Below are positions 1 through 7,735 of a stretch of 64,000 bases of DNA, one piece after another. The notes below the pieces were generated by a model, which was not told the DNA's origin, did not search any database, and saw only the letters and a list, made by a program, of their open reading frames with translations. The translations under genes and the position numbers were made by a program. Every line of letters starts with the position of its first letter. The first letter of the stretch is position 1. This DNA is from Pseudozobellia thermophila (lineage in GTDB: Bacteria; Bacteroidota; Bacteroidia; Flavobacteriales; Flavobacteriaceae). The DNA lies in NCBI RefSeq assembly GCF_900141855.1, contig NZ_FQYU01000009.1, positions 62,001 through 126,000 of the forward strand, in the 5' to 3' direction.

Positions 1-300
1 ACTTTTTGTGTTCGTCCTACCCCCAATAGCTAAGCCCCTTATTCATAACTTGGATAAACGGTGTCGCGCCTTGCTCCTACGGCCTTCCCGTTGCGACCGC
101 CCAACCCAAAGCCTGCGGTTCCATCCTTTCGCGGCTTTGTTCCCCGTCGAGGTCTTGGGCGCATTCAACAAAAATGCGCGCCCTATCGATCCAGGACAGC
201 CCGAATTTCCATTTACAGTCAAGCTATTCTTCGATTGAGCAAAAACCGATGGTGGCCGGTCCTTACATTTGTCGACATAGATGAAAAGTAGTTTGGTTTG
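1..300. other. Left-edge stretch without a firm gene
   Basis: No convincing gene is visible. The plus-strand open frames here have unlikely compositions. On the minus strand a 41-codon frame runs from an ATG at 164 to a TAA at 39-41. It is very basic and rich in Gly and Arg, and ends in DTVYPSYE. I have an uncertain memory of similar tails in small hypothetical flavobacterial proteins, which would suggest a repeated element rather than a gene. An imperfect hairpin lies at 157-183 (GGGC-GCATT pairing with AATGC-gc-GCCC) and overlaps the start of that frame. The function is unknown. Confidence 0.3.
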
Positions 301-309
301 GATGTAAGA

Positions 310-338
310 TGGTCCCGGTTCAACGCCGGGGCCATTTT
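310..338 (+). terminator. Terminator-like hairpin
   Basis: A 9-bp stem (TGGTCCCGG with CCGGGGCCA, one T-G pair) encloses the loop TTCAACG and is followed by TTTT. It could end a transcript entering from the left edge. The loop also resembles a tRNA T-loop, but no other tRNA arm is present. Confidence 0.5.
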
Positions 339-376
339 ATCCCTGATCGTATCAAATTCACCAAAAACCAAGGACC

Positions 377-811
377 ATGAACATTTTCGAAGCACTTAGA
401 CAAGATCACGATATCCAACGCAAGTTGCTCGATAAACTCGTTGATACGTCGGGCGACACGGCGCAAAGGGATTCCATTTTCAAAGAACTGAAAAAGGAGC
501 TTGAATCCCATGCCGATGCCGAAGAGCGCTATTTCTACAAACCCCTTATAGACAGCGACAAAACACAGGAAAAAGCAAGGCACAGCATAGCCGAGCATCA
601 CGAAATCGATGAGCTCATCGAACGCTTGGAAGAAACGGAGTATTCGTCTTCGGCGTGGTTAAAGATCGCCAAGGAATTACAAGAGAAGGTAGAACACCAT
701 TTGGACGAGGAAGAGCACGAGGTTTTCCAGATAGCGGGAAAGGTGCTTTCCGAAACAAACAAGGAAAGTTTGGCCAAAGCCTATGAAAGGCACATGGAAA
801 AAGAACGATAG
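377..811 (+). CDS. Hemerythrin-like HHE-domain protein
   Basis: This is a 144-residue cytoplasmic protein of the HHE cation-binding (hemerythrin-like) family, a four-helix bundle that usually holds a di-iron centre and binds O2, NO or related ligands. Candidate iron ligands follow the family pattern: H11, H45 with E49, H74/H75, and H107 or H108 with E111. The length fits a single-domain member with no fused sensor or oxidase domain. The ATG at 377 is used and there is no Shine-Dalgarno, as expected in Bacteroidota. It is the first gene of a cluster of small stress-type proteins. The ligand sensed and the exact role cannot be read from the sequence. Confidence 0.88.
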   Translation: MNIFEALRQDHDIQRKLLDKLVDTSGDTAQRDSIFKELKKELESHADAEERYFYKPLIDSDKTQEKARHSIAEHHEIDELIERLEETEYSSSAWLKIAKELQEKVEHHLDEEEHEVFQIAGKVLSETNKESLAKAYERHMEKER

Positions 812-845
812 TTCTTACCACGGTGCGATGCCCTAGCCTAGGGCA
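801..845 (+). repeat. Two adjacent inverted repeats at the 3' end of the hemerythrin gene
   Basis: The first is AAGAAC-GATA-GTTCTT at 801-816 and overlaps the stop codon. The second is TGCCCTA-GCC-TAGGGCA at 829-845. Neither has a T-tract on the plus strand, so they may stabilise the 3' end or act as operators for the downstream gene rather than as classical terminators. Confidence 0.5.
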
Positions 846-980
846 AAGCAATACATCCTCTGAATATCGGACCAACCCATCAATTTCTTAGTGCCGCTTT
901 TGAACCCGGCACAGACACAGGACCGCACGCGGTACAGGTCCTCAAAAAAAACGTACCGTTAACTTTAAATAAATAGAAAC

Positions 981-1430
981 ATGAATACGTATACTGAAAA
1001 AATCGGAAGTAAACTCAATGACCTTTTGGAAAAGACATACGATGCCGAAAAAGGGTTTAAAAAAGCAGCGGAAAACGTTGAAAGCATAACCCTGAAGGGG
1101 TATTTTCAAAGAAAGGCCCAAGAACGCTATGATTTCGGACATGAACTGAAGGCCGAGATCAAACAGTTCGGTCAAGAAATAGACAAGGGCGACAGTTTTA
1201 CCAGCAAGGTGCACAGGTCGTGGATGGACCTCAAGAATTTCTTCGCCGCCGATTCGGAAGAAGCCATGCTCGAAGAGGCCATTAAGGGAGAAAAGGCCGC
1301 TATCAGCGAATATGAAGAGGTCATGCAAGACACGAGCCTACCGAACAGCACCAAAGTTCTACTCGCCCGCCAAAAGCATAAAATCGAAAACGGGCTCGAC
1401 ACCATCGAAAAATTGGAAGATCTCTCGTAA
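981..1430 (+). CDS. PA2169-type four-helix-bundle protein (DUF2383)
   Basis: This 149-residue soluble helical protein resembles the PA2169/DUF2383 family, a ferritin-like four-helix bundle of unknown biochemical role found in stress-related gene groups. The N-terminal pattern of a short helix, a DAEKGFKKAA-like segment and an acidic second half (EEAMLEEAIKGEKAAISEYEE, split over two helices) fits the family. There is no signal peptide or membrane segment. The start is the ATG at 981. It lies about 170 bp after the hemerythrin gene and is closed by a clear terminator, so it is probably its own transcript. The function is not known; a general stress role is inferred from context. Confidence 0.8.
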   Translation: MNTYTEKIGSKLNDLLEKTYDAEKGFKKAAENVESITLKGYFQRKAQERYDFGHELKAEIKQFGQEIDKGDSFTSKVHRSWMDLKNFFAADSEEAMLEEAIKGEKAAISEYEEVMQDTSLPNSTKVLLARQKHKIENGLDTIEKLEDLS

Positions 1431-1453
1431 AACAAACGATACCCAAGGTTACG

Positions 1454-1478
1454 GGCACCGAAATTCCGGTGCCTTTTT
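1454..1478 (+). terminator. Rho-independent terminator after the DUF2383 gene
   Basis: A perfect 7-bp stem GGCACCG/CGGTGCC with loop AAATTC is followed at once by TTTTT. It starts 23 bp after the stop codon. Confidence 0.85.
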
Positions 1479-1703
1479 CTTTGCGCAATAGCCAGGCTCC
1501 CCCTTCTACTTCCCTTCATATCAAGGGTTTGCCCCCAATCGGTTCCTTGCGGCCGAAAAATCACAAGCCCCCTTTAGATGGGTCAATTTTGAATTTGATA
1601 CGGTCAAGCCGGGGAGGATGCTTTTCGCATCTTTACATCATAGCAATAGCTTGGTCCGCCTCTGGCAAGACCAGGTTTTTATTAACCCAAAAACAGAAAA
1701 ATT

Positions 1704-1865
1704 ATGTTACGTTGGACAGTTATCTTTGTCATTTTGGCCATTGTGGCCGCAATTTTTGGTTTCGGTGGTATAGCCGCAGGCGCCGCCAGTATAGCCAAAA
1801 TCTTGTTCTTTATATTTCTTGTATTGTTCGTTATCTCCCTATTTATGGGAAGAAAAAGAATATGA
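1704..1865 (+). CDS. Small DUF1328 (YtjA-like) membrane protein
   Basis: This is a 53-residue protein with two hydrophobic helices (about residues 5-20 and 30-48) joined by a Gly/Ala-rich turn ([11 protein letters not shown]) and ending in a short basic tail. Size, the MLRW start and the GFGGIA turn match the DUF1328/YtjA family of small inner-membrane proteins often induced by stress. It starts at the ATG at 1704. The molecular function of the family is unknown. It sits between the DUF2383 gene and an acidic lipoprotein gene, both common companions of stress-type loci. Confidence 0.8.
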   Translation: MLRWTVIFVILAIVAAIFGFGGIAAGAASIAKILFFIFLVLFVISLFMGRKRI

Positions 1866-1922
1866 GATGTATCAGGAAACACAAGCAACATCCTTTAATC
1901 CCTAACCCTAAAATTGAACAGT

Positions 1923-2114
1923 ATGAAAAAATCAGCCTTTTACCTATTAACCCTATGTGCCCTACTATTTTCCCTAAGCGCTTTTAACAGTTGTAGGGAA
2001 GAAAAATCGACCGGTGAAAAAATCGAGGACACCATGGATGAAGTCGGTGACGATATCGAAGAGGGCGCCGAAGACGTTAAGGACGAAGTCGAAGACGCAG
2101 TTGACGACAACTAA
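1923..2114 (+). CDS. Small acidic lipoprotein
   Basis: This is a 63-residue lipoprotein precursor. It has a basic start (MKKS), a hydrophobic segment and the lipobox-like LSAFNSC, so Cys about residue 24 would be lipidated. The mature part is almost entirely acidic, with alternating Asp/Glu and Val/Ile and few Lys, which suggests a charged flexible or coiled segment in the periplasm or at the cell surface. An in-frame TTG 9 bp upstream exists, but the ATG at 1923 gives the better signal peptide. The gene lies in the stress cluster and ends before a strong terminator. I cannot assign a function. Confidence 0.75.
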   Translation: MKKSAFYLLTLCALLFSLSAFNSCREEKSTGEKIEDTMDEVGDDIEEGAEDVKDEVEDAVDDN

Positions 2115-2145
2115 GATCAAGTCCTTTTTATTACAAGAAGTACGC

Positions 2146-2179
2146 AAACGGATTTTTTCTAAGAGGAAATCCGTTTTTT
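2146..2179 (+). terminator. Rho-independent terminator after the acidic lipoprotein
   Basis: A perfect 10-bp stem AAACGGATTT/AAATCCGTTT with an 11-nt loop runs straight into a T-tract. It lies 32 bp after the stop codon and ends only about 22 bp before the next start codon. Confidence 0.85.
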
Positions 2180-2201
2180 CAACCCCTATAAATTAGAAAT
2201 C

Positions 2202-2513
2202 ATGGAAAATTACGCAAAACACGAAAAAGACCTTATACACCAGTACGAGGCCGAGGGCTTCACCCATCAATTCCGGTACGGTTCGGGAAGCCTTATCGAC
2301 ACGGAGACCAAGAAAAAATACGCGCCCACTGACCTGCGTATCGTCGAAGAACACCGCTATGAAGGTATGAGCAACCCCTCCGACCTTTCCATACTTTACG
2401 TACTGCGGACAAACGACGGTATCAAAGGTCTTTTTTTAATGGCCTATGGACCCCATGCGGATACGGATACCGCCGATTTTTTTAAGGAAGTGCCCCAGGT
2501 CGACGCGCAATAA
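2202..2513 (+). CDS. Small conserved protein (family often mislabelled phosphoribosylpyrophosphate synthetase)
   Basis: This is a 103-residue soluble protein. The core RYEGMSNPSDLSILYVL followed by DGIKGLFLMAYGPHAD matches a small Bacteroidota family that databases often label phosphoribosylpyrophosphate synthetase. It lacks the PRPP-synthetase fold size, the PPi loop and the ribose-phosphate binding motif, so that label should not be taken as function. The start is the ATG at 2202. There is no signal peptide. The N-terminal half is charged and probably helical. It closes the group of small stress-type genes; its role is unknown. Confidence 0.7.
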   Translation: MENYAKHEKDLIHQYEAEGFTHQFRYGSGSLIDTETKKKYAPTDLRIVEEHRYEGMSNPSDLSILYVLRTNDGIKGLFLMAYGPHADTDTADFFKEVPQVDAQ

Positions 2514-2742
2514 TGCCAACCTACAGCAAAGGTCCATTGTCATTGGCTTTAAAGGATTCCCCTTGCCCTTCGTTTCTACTTTTCCGATCATTGGTCCATC
2601 GCCGTGCCTCGGTCTTCCCAAGACGAGGTATACCTACCTTTCTTTTTATCCGTCCCTTAGATCGGGCAGGGCCATGTCTATTTTCCAAGGCCCATAACCG
2701 CCATAATTGTGCCCCCATCGTTATTTGAACAAGTAATCTTTC

Positions 2743-2750
2743 TATATTTG
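2743..2750 (+). promoter_or_regulatory. Candidate -7 element for the AraC/response-regulator/kinase unit
   Basis: TATATTTG matches the Bacteroidota -7 consensus TAnnTTTG. It lies 30 bp upstream of the ATG at 2781. A TTTG at 2724-2727 is somewhat close for a -33 element. Confidence 0.5.
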
Positions 2751-2780
2751 GGCACAGGGCTCCTACCCGTACCATATGCC

Positions 2781-3338
2781 ATGAAATTTCGTCTCGACTA
2801 CATTCCCAAGCAAGTATGCCAAAAGGTAGTATCCGAACGGCTTAAGGAAATGCGTATCGCATTTTCATTTAATGCCTTGGGCCATCTCGTGGTCGAAACA
2901 GAGGTTTCCCCGGCATTGCTTACGGAAATAAACAAGGCTTTGGCCCCCTATGGCATTAGCCTATCGGAAACAGGCAAGAACGATATAGTCAACGATATAA
3001 AAAAGGCGGTCGAAGAGCTCGTTTACTCGGGAGACATGCGCAAGTTTACCACATCGGTTTACCTATCCAAAAAGTTAGGCTATTCCTATTCGTATCTGTC
3101 GAACCTATTTTCAGAAGAAACTTATACCTCGATCGAGAATTTCATTATATTGCGTAAAATCGAATATGCCAAACGGCTAATTATCGCTGGGGACATGAGC
3201 CTCACCGAGATTGCCTTTAAATTGGATTACAGCAGTGTGGCCCATTTGTCCGGTCAGTTTAAGAAGGTTACCGGATTAACGCCTACCGCCTTTTTGCGCA
3301 TACTGGAAAAAAGAAACCTCAAAACCAAAAACCTATGA
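2781..3338 (+). CDS. AraC-family regulator with HMA-like N-terminal domain
   Basis: This is a 185-residue DNA-binding protein. About residues 90-180 form an AraC-type double helix-turn-helix (SYSYLSNLFSEE, then LTEIAFKLDYSSVAHLSGQF and FKKVTGLTP). The first 65 residues fit the heavy-metal-associated-like domain seen in a common Bacteroidota AraC subfamily, which carries a metal-binding CxxC. Here only one Cys (C13, in KQVCQKVV) remains, so metal binding is probably weakened or lost. The ATG at 2781 is chosen because the in-frame extension upstream is not protein-like and contains the promoter. It overlaps the response-regulator gene by 4 bp, so the three genes from 2781 to 6397 are probably co-transcribed and co-functional. 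Confidence 0.82.
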   Translation: MKFRLDYIPKQVCQKVVSERLKEMRIAFSFNALGHLVVETEVSPALLTEINKALAPYGISLSETGKNDIVNDIKKAVEELVYSGDMRKFTTSVYLSKKLGYSYSYLSNLFSEETYTSIENFIILRKIEYAKRLIIAGDMSLTEIAFKLDYSSVAHLSGQFKKVTGLTPTAFLRILEKRNLKTKNL

Positions 3339-3781
3339 GTACTAAACCCATGAAGGTAGTGCTTGTTGACGACGATGAAGACGATCGAATGTTTTTTTCC
3401 GATGCGTTGCAGGAAATCGAACTCGATACCGACTTACAGGAGTTTAACAACGGACAGGAACTGTTGAATTTTTTAAACCGTCCGGAAGCGGAATTGCCCC
3501 AATTGATCTTTCTCGATCTGAACATGCCCGTCATGGACGGATTCGAATGCCTAAAAAACATTAGAAGCAATCCGGAACTTGAAAACTTGGTGGTCGCCAT
3601 TTACTCGACCTCGTCATCGGAAAGGGATATCGAAGAAACCTTTGTGAACGGTGCCAATATCTATATCAACAAGCCCAACAAATTCGAGGAGCTCAAAAAA
3701 ACCATTGCCCAGGTGGTAAAACGAAATTGGCAGTACGAAGAAAATGAAATGGACAAAGCCAACTTTTTGTTCCGAATTTAA
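3335..3781 (+). CDS. Single-domain response regulator (Rcp1-like)
   Basis: This is a 148-residue stand-alone receiver domain with no output domain. The acidic pocket is at D12-D14, the phospho-acceptor is D61 (FLDLNMPVMDG), the switch Ser/Thr is in YSTSS near residue 92, and the conserved Lys is K113 (NKP). This subtype, with the LVDDDEDD start, usually pairs with PAS/phytochrome-like histidine kinases. The start ATG overlaps the stop of the AraC gene (ATGA), and the kinase follows 9 bp later. The phosphorylated form probably signals by protein-protein contact, perhaps to the AraC protein; that partner is an inference from gene order. Confidence 0.9.
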   Translation: MSTKPMKVVLVDDDEDDRMFFSDALQEIELDTDLQEFNNGQELLNFLNRPEAELPQLIFLDLNMPVMDGFECLKNIRSNPELENLVVAIYSTSSSERDIEETFVNGANIYINKPNKFEELKKTIAQVVKRNWQYEENEMDKANFLFRI

Positions 3782-3790
3782 CCCCAGCAC

Positions 3791-6397
3791 ATGGCTAATT
3801 TAGGCAATGTCGGTAAGACCAAGACGGGTATCCTGCCCTACGTTTTGCTTTTATTGGTTGCCGTTATCGTACTATTCTATATTTCCTATGCCTCCTTTCA
3901 GCAGAACTCGGCCCTGCGAAAATCGACCGAACTGGTATCCCGTACCCAAAACACGATCAGTGAAATAAACTTATTGTTTGCCAACTACACCAGTACGCAG
4001 GCGGCGGGCGTGCAGTATCTGATCACCGGTGACAGCACCTACCTGGCCCCCATAAAAGACTATATATCCGAAAGCAACCTCAACCTGAACAAGCTCAAAT
4101 TGCTGATGGGCGACAACAAAGAGCAGTTGTCGCGCCTTAAAAAGGTGCCCTTGTTCAGCGAACAGCTTTTTGAACAACTTCAATCGATCGAAGAGGAAAC
4201 CGCCAGGAACATACTTCAATCAAAGGCGCTCAGCGAAAAAATACACCGGATCGAAAGGGTAAGGGATAGTTTGGAGGCCATACAAAAGGCCATGATCGGA
4301 GCGGAGCGGGCCATGCTCAAGACCAGAAGAAGCCAATACGAATCGCACGTTGTACTTACCCCCACCCATATCCTGTACTCCGCCCTCTTCGCCCTGGGGA
4401 TCCTTATGTTCGCCTTCACCAAAATAAATAGCGACCGCAAACAAATGGATACCACCGGCGGTTTTCTTCGCAACATCCTCGACAACACCGATAACATTAT
4501 CAATTTCTACGAGCCCATTAGGGATAAGGCACAAAGGATCGTAGACTTCAAAATCGGATATACCAATGCCAAAGATCGGCAAGACCTAAAGGTGGCCCAC
4601 AAGGAAGCCATAGGCAAGAAATTCTCCGACGTTTTTCCGTTTTTGGCCAAAAAGGAACATGTTGACCTGTTGAGGACCGCCATTGAAGAAAAGCGGACCC
4701 TTACCTTGGAAACGGACTACTTCGTAGAGGGTGAAAGAATATGGTTGCATACCACGGCCTCACCCTTAAACAATGGCGTGGCGACCACGGTACGCAATAC
4801 CACAACCGAAAGAATCGCCGAGCGCAAGCTCTTGGACCTCAACACCCAGCTCGAGGCCCAAAACAAGGAACTCGCCCAGACATCGGGCTTTTTGACCAAT
4901 CTTGTCTCTTCCTTTCAATACATCATCAGCTATTTTGAGGCGGTAAGAAACGACCAGGGCCAGATCATCGATTTTAAGATTGCCTATACCAATGAGAAAA
5001 TTATTGAATTGATGGGGCGCCCCTCTACCGAACTTCAAGGAAAACTAATTTCGGAAGTATATCCCTTCTTACTGAAAAACGGCGATTGGGACGTGTACAA
5101 TAAAGTTATCGAGACCGGGGAACCCATCGAGGTAGAACGGGAATACCATTTGCCCAAAGGCCATTTTATTTTCTGCAACGAAATTGTAAAGTTGGATGAT
5201 GGCGTTACCATCCTATCGCAAGACATTACACTTCGAAAAGAGGCCGAAAAGGAGTTACAGCGCTCCAAGGATGCCTTGAAGGTACAGAACACCATCCTTA
5301 ACAATGCCGAAAGAATTGCGGGGATCGGTAGTTTCAATTTAGACATCGACAGTGGTGAAATGGAGTACTCCGATAATGCCTACCGCCTGTTCGGCTACAA
5401 ACCGGGCGAATTCGAACCCTCGTTCGACAGGTTCCTCTCCTTTTTAAAACCAAGCGAGGCCAAACGCTTAAAAGACATGGACGTTGAAGCCCTGAAACAA
5501 AAAAAACAGGTAAAGAGCAAATACAAAATTAAGACCAAGGAGGGCAAGATGCGATATATGGCCTCCATGGTCCATTTTATTGAAAAAGACGGACGCTCGT
5601 ACATGGTCGGGGTCATTCGCGACATAACCGACAAGACCAAGAACGAGCAAAACCTGAAATTGAAGAACCGGGCCTTAAAAAGAACCAATGCCGAACTGGA
5701 ATCGTTTAACCGTGTGGCCAGCCACGACCTGCAAGAACCCCTGAGAAAAATCCAAATGTTCATCAGCCGGCTCTCCGAGTTCGACCGGAACAACCTTTCC
5801 GATAAAGGACAAAGATACTTGGCCAAAATCGAGGATTCGGCGAACCGCATGCAGCTCTTGATCCGCAACCTACTCTCTTATTCGCGAATATCCGAAGAAT
5901 TGAGCGCACCCATCAAGGTCAACCTGAACCATGTTTTTCAAAAGGTGCTGGACGATTATTCGGAACGTATTCAAGAGACCGGGGCCGAAATCACCGTACC
6001 GGACCTACCTGCCGTACACGGTACCGACTTTCAGCTGGAGCAGTTGTTCAGCAACTTGATATCCAATTCGCTTAAGTACAAAAAGCCAGACGTTGCACCC
6101 CAAATACAGGTGACGTACGAAATTGTGGAAGCTAAAAAAATCGACCCCGACCTCAATCTGCCCAAATCGAGGTACCTGCGTTTGAGCGTCAAGGACAATG
6201 GTATCGGGTTTGAACAGCAACAAAGCCAAAAAATATTCAAACTCTTTGAACGACTTCACGAAAAACACGCCTATACCGGTACGGGCCTAGGCCTGGCCAT
6301 CTGTAAAAAAATCGTCGAAAACCACCGGGGCCATATTAGCGCCCAAAGCCACCCGGGCCAAGGTACCACTTTCGAAATATTGCTCCCCTTTAGCTAG
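3791..6397 (+). CDS. Membrane histidine kinase with CHASE3-like and PAS domains
   Basis: This is an 868-residue sensor kinase. Transmembrane helices at about 14-34 and 192-210 flank a helical extracytoplasmic region that looks like CHASE3. Three PAS-like domains follow (about 222-340, 365-485 and 500-620). The dimerisation/phospho-acceptor region has H645 in VASHDLQEPLRKI, and an HATPase domain fills the C-terminus (N-box NLISNSLKY, DNGIGF, GTGLGLAICKK). The SHDLQEPL signature is the type usually paired with single-domain receivers, and the neighbouring gene is exactly that. There is no fused receiver. The signal sensed is unknown. The start is the ATG at 3791. Confidence 0.9.
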   Translation: MANLGNVGKTKTGILPYVLLLLVAVIVLFYISYASFQQNSALRKSTELVSRTQNTISEINLLFANYTSTQAAGVQYLITGDSTYLAPIKDYISESNLNLNKLKLLMGDNKEQLSRLKKVPLFSEQLFEQLQSIEEETARNILQSKALSEKIHRIERVRDSLEAIQKAMIGAERAMLKTRRSQYESHVVLTPTHILYSALFALGILMFAFTKINSDRKQMDTTGGFLRNILDNTDNIINFYEPIRDKAQRIVDFKIGYTNAKDRQDLKVAHKEAIGKKFSDVFPFLAKKEHVDLLRTAIEEKRTLTLETDYFVEGERIWLHTTASPLNNGVATTVRNTTTERIAERKLLDLNTQLEAQNKELAQTSGFLTNLVSSFQYIISYFEAVRNDQGQIIDFKIAYTNEKIIELMGRPSTELQGKLISEVYPFLLKNGDWDVYNKVIETGEPIEVEREYHLPKGHFIFCNEIVKLDDGVTILSQDITLRKEAEKELQRSKDALKVQNTILNNAERIAGIGSFNLDIDSGEMEYSDNAYRLFGYKPGEFEPSFDRFLSFLKPSEAKRLKDMDVEALKQKKQVKSKYKIKTKEGKMRYMASMVHFIEKDGRSYMVGVIRDITDKTKNEQNLKLKNRALKRTNAELESFNRVASHDLQEPLRKIQMFISRLSEFDRNNLSDKGQRYLAKIEDSANRMQLLIRNLLSYSRISEELSAPIKVNLNHVFQKVLDDYSERIQETGAEITVPDLPAVHGTDFQLEQLFSNLISNSLKYKKPDVAPQIQVTYEIVEAKKIDPDLNLPKSRYLRLSVKDNGIGFEQQQSQKIFKLFERLHEKHAYTGTGLGLAICKKIVENHRGHISAQSHPGQGTTFEILLPFS

Positions 6398-6619
6398 GCC
6401 GGCCTACTCCCCATCCCACAATTATATAACAGAACCAAAAAATTCTGTAAAGGTCCGGACGGTAGAATATCCCATATTTGTCAACAACCCAAATGGGCAT
6501 TGCCTTTACCCCGTTGTTAAGGGAACCGGCCGAAAAAACAAGGTTTATCCCTTTTGCACAAGAACAGCGTTTCAATGCCCCTTTGGTTCCCTATACATTC
6601 AACCACAAAATAATTGCAC

Positions 6620-7651
6620 ATGAGAACACTTACACTACATTCGCTTTCCTTGGAAAAAAATCTAAACACGATCAACCTCTACTTGGGCGGTTCGATTACC
6701 GTATCGGGCAACGAACGCGTGCTGCAATTCGATAACGATCACGGTACCGGAACCATTAAGGGCATTACCCTCGAAGGTGGTCTCTCATACCTTCAGTACG
6801 ATGTGTGCTTTGCGGAAGATTTTCGCATGGCCAACGACCCCAGTCCGCTAAAACCCCTATACTTTATGTACTGCTTGAAAGGTCACCTGTACCAAAGGTT
6901 TCAAGACTATAGGGACAAATTGTTCCTAGACGAGTTTCAGACGGCCATAATGGGCGCTACCCAACACACCAACGAACTCATTTTTCCGAGCAATCAAAAG
7001 GTAAAACTATGTATTATCAGGGCGGTAGACAGTACTTCGGATATTGAGGGCACACTACCCAAAAGCTTAAAAGAAAGTATGTTCCAACTCTTCTCCCACG
7101 GAAAGGAACAAGACACGCCGATCCGATATTTCGGCACCTACAACCTGCGCATCGGCGAGCAATTGGCACAGATAGAAAAAATCAGGCAGGAAGGGCTGGT
7201 AAAGAAACTTCTGATAGAAGGCATCTTGAACTTGACCCTGGCCATGGAGATCGAACATATCAAATCTGACCTTGAAAACGAAAAGACTCCCACGGGTTCC
7301 CTTACCCAATACGAGCTCAAATGCATCAAGGAAGTCTCCAGAAAAATCGAACAATACCCGGAAATCCAATATTCGATCAAATCGATTTGCACCGAATGCG
7401 GACTTTCGGCCAGCAAGCTTCAAGAAGGCTTTAAGCTGTTGCACGGCAAAACGGTTTCCGATTTTATACGCAACGAAAGATTGAACACGGCAGAGCGCCT
7501 GATCTCGACCACCGACATGAACATTTCGGAAATTGTGTATACCGTTGGACTATCGAGCAGAAGTTACTTTTCAAAAATTTTTAAAAGAAGGTACAACTGC
7601 AGCCCCAAGACCTATCAAGACAGTAAAAAGGCATTGGTCGCCAGCGCCTAG
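6620..7651 (+). CDS. AraC-family transcriptional regulator
   Basis: This is a 343-residue regulator. The C-terminal 100 residues hold the AraC double helix-turn-helix (YSIKSICTECGLSASKLQEG, then MNISEIVYTVGLSSRSYFSK and FKRRYNCSPKTYQ). The N-terminal 240 residues are a cupin-like or otherwise unrecognised effector region with several Cys. An in-frame TTG lies 6 bp upstream, but the ATG at 6620 is preferred. The gene stands 220 bp after the kinase, has its own terminator and probably forms a separate transcript. Target genes and ligand cannot be read from the sequence. Confidence 0.85.
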   Translation: MRTLTLHSLSLEKNLNTINLYLGGSITVSGNERVLQFDNDHGTGTIKGITLEGGLSYLQYDVCFAEDFRMANDPSPLKPLYFMYCLKGHLYQRFQDYRDKLFLDEFQTAIMGATQHTNELIFPSNQKVKLCIIRAVDSTSDIEGTLPKSLKESMFQLFSHGKEQDTPIRYFGTYNLRIGEQLAQIEKIRQEGLVKKLLIEGILNLTLAMEIEHIKSDLENEKTPTGSLTQYELKCIKEVSRKIEQYPEIQYSIKSICTECGLSASKLQEGFKLLHGKTVSDFIRNERLNTAERLISTTDMNISEIVYTVGLSSRSYFSKIFKRRYNCSPKTYQDSKKALVASA

Positions 7652-7676
7652 CGGTACCCCCTGCCCGAAAACGAAC

Positions 7677-7704
7677 AGGCCGAGTTAAATCGGCCTTTTT
7701 TTTT
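7677..7704 (+). terminator. Rho-independent terminator after the AraC regulator
   Basis: A perfect 7-bp stem AGGCCGA/TCGGCCT with loop GTTAAA is followed by nine T residues. It begins 25 bp after the stop codon. Confidence 0.9.
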
Positions 7705-7735
7705 AGGGGGTCTTTTCTATTTCCGGCCGCCGGGG

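Noticed and set aside
310-334. tRNA-like T-arm (stem CCCGG with loop TTCAACG)
   Set aside because: No acceptor, D or anticodon arm is present upstream, and the 3' side lacks a CCA or a discriminator context; the T-tract fits a terminator better.
2202-2513. Phosphoribosylpyrophosphate synthetase label for this small protein
   Set aside because: It is about one third of the enzyme length and lacks its nucleotide and ribose-phosphate motifs; the label is a database carry-over.
2600-2650. Hairpin CCTCG...CGAGG with inner TCTT/AAGA upstream of the AraC gene
   Set aside because: The stem is broken by a bulged base and no T-tract follows; too weak for a terminator or operator.
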